This document shows, in pieces, positions 60,528 to 64,000 of a stretch of DNA of 64,000 bases. Source of the stretch: Oscillospiraceae bacterium (GTDB lineage: Bacteria > Bacillota > Clostridia > Oscillospirales > Ruminococcaceae); assembly GCA_022793675.1 (NCBI GenBank), contig JAAWDH010000041.1, positions 1-64,000 of the forward strand. The letters are read 5' to 3'. The position numbers were made by a program, and so were the translations under genes. Position 1 is the first letter of the stretch; each line of letters begins with the position of its first letter. Below the pieces are notes generated by a model. That model saw only the letters and a list, made by a program, of their open reading frames with translations. It had not been told where the DNA came from and did not search any database.

Positions 60528-63500
60528 TTACTTGCTTGCGCCGCGGAGTTTCCTGACCAAAGCGAGAAGCCCAGCCATGGAAGCTGCGAGCAGTGCGGCC
60601 CAAAGGGAAAGATTCCCTTTATCGCCGGTTTTAGGCACGTCGGCCAACGGGATCTTTTCATCTACGATGGTCTCTTCCTCTTCGATAGGAGTTTCGGCCA
60701 GGGGGACCTCCGTTTCAGGGATCGCCGTTTCAGGGGGAAGGTCGCTCAGAGGCGTATCGTTTTCAGGGACTTCCTCCTCAGGCTCCTCCTCTCCGGTCGT
60801 CGTGAAGGTATTCGTAATGGTGAAAGCGGAGGTACCGCGCACAGAAGAGATATACCCTTCGGGTACGTCGGCTTCCTCAACGGACCATCTGCTGTCGCCG
60901 TCCAGGTTGTTCCAGGAGGCGTGCCAGCCATTGCCAGCGCTCAGCGTCACAGTGTCGTAAACCTCGCCGTTGCGCAGCAGGTTGACGGTGATGCTTGCGG
61001 GGCGGTTGGCGGCGGTATCGCCGACCCAGACTTTGTTGACGCTGACGGAGGTTGTATCGGGTTCCGTTTCCTCGCCGGGGTCAGGCACGCTGTAGCTGTT
61101 GACAGCCGCAACCTCATAGGTTTTGCCGTGTTCGCCAACAAACACATCATAGCGGGCCGCTGTCCCGTTAAAGGTTACGCCGTTGAAGCGGTAGCCGCCG
61201 ATGGTGGTGCTGCCAGTTTCAACGATCGCGTACCAGCCGTAGGGCAGTTCGACCGCAGCCGTCGCACCATGGACAGCTTTCAGCGCTGCAACTGCTTCGG
61301 CAGGGAGTTCTGCGCCTTTTTCGCTGATTGCGTACACATTGAATGCAAACTCTTTGTCAGCAGGGATGTTGCCGACGCCAGCTACAGTCTTTGTCAGGCT
61401 GATGCTGCCTTTGATGATATCGTTTTCGATGATGATGGTATTTTCCTTCAGTTCTGCGGATTCGTCAGAACCGTCGGCGCTGGAAACCGAAGCCTTGCCG
61501 TTCTCATCAATGCTAATCTGCCAGACGTTGTCGTTCGCCTGATAGCCAGGCGCAGGCTCAGTTTCTTTCAGGACGTAGCTGCCCATAGGCAGGCCCTCAA
61601 AAGTGATTTTGCCTTCGACCGTCTTCTGGACAGGGTAGGTAAATTCTTTGTCGCCAGTCCGGGTCAGCTGGAAGGATGCGCCGGTGATCGGCGTTTTGCC
61701 CTCGCGGCTGTCAACTTTGTTGATGTTAAGCGAGAAATTGCCCAGCACATCGACAGGGGCCCACTTATTGGTCAGGATCACCTCAACGGCTGTACTACCT
61801 TCTCCCAGGCCGGACTGCCAGCCGCCGAGAAGCGCGCCAGTTGAGTTATCCTCAACAAAGAAAACATTGCCTTTTTTGGTGACCGTGTAACCTTCGCCAT
61901 AGGAAATACCAGTTTCTACGACTGTGTACTGATGCTTTTGCCCCAGCTCACTTTCGTATTCAGGCAGGCCTTCCCACTGATGACGCCAATTGTTGCCCTC
62001 ATCCAGGGTAATTTCGTCGCCTTCCGGCCTGCCGTCCTTCAGCAGTTGGACAGTGACAGCAGGTTTGACGCCTGTGTAATCGCTGCCGTCCTCGGCTTTC
62101 CATTCCTTCAAAACCGAGATATTGGTGGTCTTGGCTTTATAGTAATGGTTGACAACGACAGCCGAAGTATCGCTTTCAAAGGTACCTGCCCCATTGACAA
62201 TTTCTTGAAGTTTGTAGCCTTCAACGTTGCTGTCAGGTTCGGTGATTTCATAAGCCATGCCTGCAGGGATACCGCTGATTGTGAGTTTTTCGCCCGCTTT
62301 CAGATAGACGTTGTAAACGCCTTCCCCAACATAAGGACACGGCTTAACAGGCTCGGTAACTTTGCAATCCTCCGCAACTATTTCGTCGCTGCTGCCAAGT
62401 TTAACCTGGATAAGGAATTCTGGCGTATCCTCAGGCTTAACGCTGCTGTCCTCGTACCAGACTTGCTTTTCAACAGTCAGGTCGCAGCTCTCTATCTTGT
62501 TATGGAAATTAAGGATGCCATCCTCAACTTTTTCCTCGCCCAAGCATACCTCTACCTTATCAATAACTTTCGCGGTTATTGTAAAACCATCCTGTTCGAC
62601 CTTAATCACATTTTCCTGAACCATTACTTTGACAGTATACTCCTTCTGGTCGTATATCACGCCAGTAATGGGGGTTTCCTGGTTTTCGCGAACGATAAAG
62701 ACGTTCTCTCCTACCTCAAGCACGTTTGCAGGGATTTCAAGGGCCGCTTCAGCGGGCTTGCCGTCTTCAGCAGCAGTGTTTTTCACGCTGGCAATAACTT
62801 TGCCCTTTTTCAGCAGTTCAAACGTAAACTCGCCGGCTTTCAAGTCACGCCCGGTAAGGGTTTTGTTAAGGGTCAGCTTCGCGCCTTCGCTATTTACCGA
62901 TTCGCCTTCTTTGCCCAGTACCAAGACGCCGTTAGTAGCGATGCCGCCGCCATGAGTGTTTGTCGATTTGTTGCCCGTGATAATAACGCCTTTGGTTCTG
63001 CAAATAGTTTCAGCCTTTTCTTTGCTTTCCTCGATTGGGTTAGCTGTCAAAGCCAAAAGGTTTTTAGCAGAAATAGCGCCGTTATCCTTCAAGGTAACCT
63101 CTGTAAATTCTTTGCCTTTGGCGTCGTTTTTCCAACCTGTCCAGTTAGCTAGGCCGCCGCCAGCCATGCTATTGCTGACGATTGCGCCCGCCTTCCCATC
63201 GTTATCGCGTGTACCTGCGCTGAAAACGTCTGTAGCGGATTCTTTAAAGTCGGATGCATCTTTCCACTGTTCGTAGCTATCAACGCTGTAAGGTTTGTTC
63301 TGCACTTTCATAGAAAAACTCTGCACATAACCTTCTGTCTCGGCAGTGTTTTCATATGCAGCAACACCATCAATGGAAAGCAGTGCTACATGGCCATGGA
63401 CGCAGGCAGCAATACCGCCGCCTAAACCGTTGGCGTAGTTCTTAGTGACTAAAGCGTTTGTTAGGTGAAGGGAGGAACTATTTTCGACATAGATACCGCC

Positions 63501-64000
63501 GCCGCCTAAGTCTTCACTTGTGTGGGTCTCATTATCGGTGATGCTGCCTCCAGAAATCGCATTGCCTGCATTATTGCTGGCAATATAAATACCGCCGCCT
63601 TCGCCAAGATTGGCAACGTTTCCGCTGACATCACCGTCGGTCATTACAAACTTGCCGTTATAGACCGTCCAGGATGAGCGGTCCACAGTAGTACCTACAA
63701 ACACGCCGCCGCCTTCGCCAGCGCCGTTTGCGTTTATAGAGCCACCGGACAGGTTAAAGACACCATGCCCAGAAACATAAACGCCGCCACCCTGACCCAA
63801 TGGACGGTCATAAATACAACCCTTGTCTTTGGTTCTATAATAAAGATAATAAGGCCACCAGTCAGCACCCAAGTTGATATTTCCGGACCCGCGATAAATG
63901 GTGTGGTTATTGCTGATTTCGCCGCCGTTCATTGTAAAAGTACCGCTTTTTACATAAACGCCTGCGCCGGAATAATCAGCCGAATCATAACCTGGGGTGG
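60528..64000 (-). CDS. Large sortase-anchored surface protein (beta-helix, Cna-B repeats), 5' end outside window
   Basis: The frame is open from the window edge, so only the C-terminal ~1,157 residues are seen. The N-terminal part is a right-handed beta-helix of the kind GGGIYVxxxxxxNxxGGSI (~1-230 of the visible part). A streptococcal pilin-type isopeptide domain (TLNKTLTGRDLKAGEFTFEL) and several Cna-B/SpaA-like domains (SVLKEWKAEDGSDYTGVKPA; SLNINKVDSREGKTPITGAS; SVNKVWVGDTAANRPASITV) follow. The end has a Glu/Pro-rich wall spanner, the sortase motif VPKTGD, a hydrophobic segment and an Arg/Lys tail. It is a cell-wall-attached adhesin or stalk protein. Confidence 0.9.
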   Translation of the reverse strand, partial: TPGYDSADYSGAGVYVKSGTFTMNGGEISNNHTIYRGSGNINLGADWWPYYLYYRTKDKGCIYDRPLGQGGGVYVSGHGVFNLSGGSINANGAGEGGGVFVGTTVDRSSWTVYNGKFVMTDGDVSGNVANLGEGGGIYIASNNAGNAISGGSITDNETHTSEDLGGGGIYVENSSSLHLTNALVTKNYANGLGGGIAACVHGHVALLSIDGVAAYENTAETEGYVQSFSMKVQNKPYSVDSYEQWKDASDFKESATDVFSAGTRDNDGKAGAIVSNSMAGGGLANWTGWKNDAKGKEFTEVTLKDNGAISAKNLLALTANPIEESKEKAETICRTKGVIITGNKSTNTHGGGIATNGVLVLGKEGESVNSEGAKLTLNKTLTGRDLKAGEFTFELLKKGKVIASVKNTAAEDGKPAEAALEIPANVLEVGENVFIVRENQETPITGVIYDQKEYTVKVMVQENVIKVEQDGFTITAKVIDKVEVCLGEEKVEDGILNFHNKIESCDLTVEKQVWYEDSSVKPEDTPEFLIQVKLGSSDEIVAEDCKVTEPVKPCPYVGEGVYNVYLKAGEKLTISGIPAGMAYEITEPDSNVEGYKLQEIVNGAGTFESDTSAVVVNHYYKAKTTNISVLKEWKAEDGSDYTGVKPAVTVQLLKDGRPEGDEITLDEGNNWRHQWEGLPEYESELGQKHQYTVVETGISYGEGYTVTKKGNVFFVEDNSTGALLGGWQSGLGEGSTAVEVILTNKWAPVDVLGNFSLNINKVDSREGKTPITGASFQLTRTGDKEFTYPVQKTVEGKITFEGLPMGSYVLKETEPAPGYQANDNVWQISIDENGKASVSSADGSDESAELKENTIIIENDIIKGSISLTKTVAGVGNIPADKEFAFNVYAISEKGAELPAEAVAALKAVHGATAAVELPYGWYAIVETGSTTIGGYRFNGVTFNGTAARYDVFVGEHGKTYEVAAVNSYSVPDPGEETEPDTTSVSVNKVWVGDTAANRPASITVNLLRNGEVYDTVTLSAGNGWHASWNNLDGDSRWSVEEADVPEGYISSVRGTSAFTITNTFTTTGEEEPEEEVPENDTPLSDLPPETAIPETEVPLAETPIEEEETIVDEKIPLADVPKTGDKGNLSLWAALLAASMAGLLALVRKLRGASK

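Overview
This 64 kb window looks like chromosome from an anaerobic, gut-type member of the Clostridia, probably Oscillospirales/Ruminococcaceae-like. The evidence is a six-subunit Rnf complex, an NfnAB transhydrogenase, a bifunctional AdhE with an upstream Rex-type operator, strong AGGAGG ribosome binding sites, frequent TTG/GTG starts, Gram-positive lipoproteins and a sortase-anchored surface protein, in moderately GC-rich DNA with AT-rich TTGACA/TATAAT promoters. No rRNA, tRNA, CRISPR array, insertion sequence or prophage was seen.

Layout. 1-3.5 kb: the end of a PepSY-domain protein, a peptidoglycan-binding M23-fold protein with an altered active site, a GNAT/DtxR-family pair and a decayed chemoreceptor pseudogene. 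3.5-9 kb (minus): a MacA/MacB-like export operon (lipoprotein adaptor, large permease, two ATPases, one with a C-terminal AbrB-like domain). 9.4-10.9 kb: a two-domain polyphosphate kinase 2. 11-23.5 kb (minus): a seven-gene cassette combining two zinc-ribbon GTPases, a GAP1-like protein, a DnaK-like Hsp70, a GrpE-like protein, a J-like/zinc-ribbon/FN3 protein and an acetyltransferase. This is the most interesting part of the window. 23.8-31.3 kb: a zinc-ribbon membrane peptide divergent from a ribbon-helix-helix protein, a GH106-like glycosidase, a DUF362 protein, and a chemoreceptor next to an orphan solute-binding lipoprotein. 31.6-34 kb: ylxM-ffh-rpsP-khpA. 34.2-44.1 kb: three MATE transporters interspersed with gdhA and adhE. 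44.4-52 kb: a flavinylated lipoprotein divergent from apbE-nusG II-Gx transporter-rnfCDGEAB. 52-60.4 kb: an N-acetylneuraminate lyase-like gene with a NamZ-like muramidase, a NYN nuclease with a long structured leader, an APH(6)-like kinase, an Fe-S aldo/keto reductase and nfnAB. 60.5-64 kb: a large sortase-anchored adhesin running off the window.

How the genes fit together. Rnf (ferredoxin:NAD+), NfnAB (ferredoxin/NADH:NADP+), NADP-type glutamate dehydrogenase and Rex-controlled AdhE form a redox network for fermentative growth. ApbE beside RnfG and a second flavinylated lipoprotein suggests covalent FMN electron carriers on the outer face of the membrane. A family of dispersed, modular intergenic repeats (at least five copies, one inside the rnf operon) ties several of these regions together.

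Limits: all calls come from reading sequence and translations. No database search, structure prediction or alignment was run. Family names rest on motif recognition.
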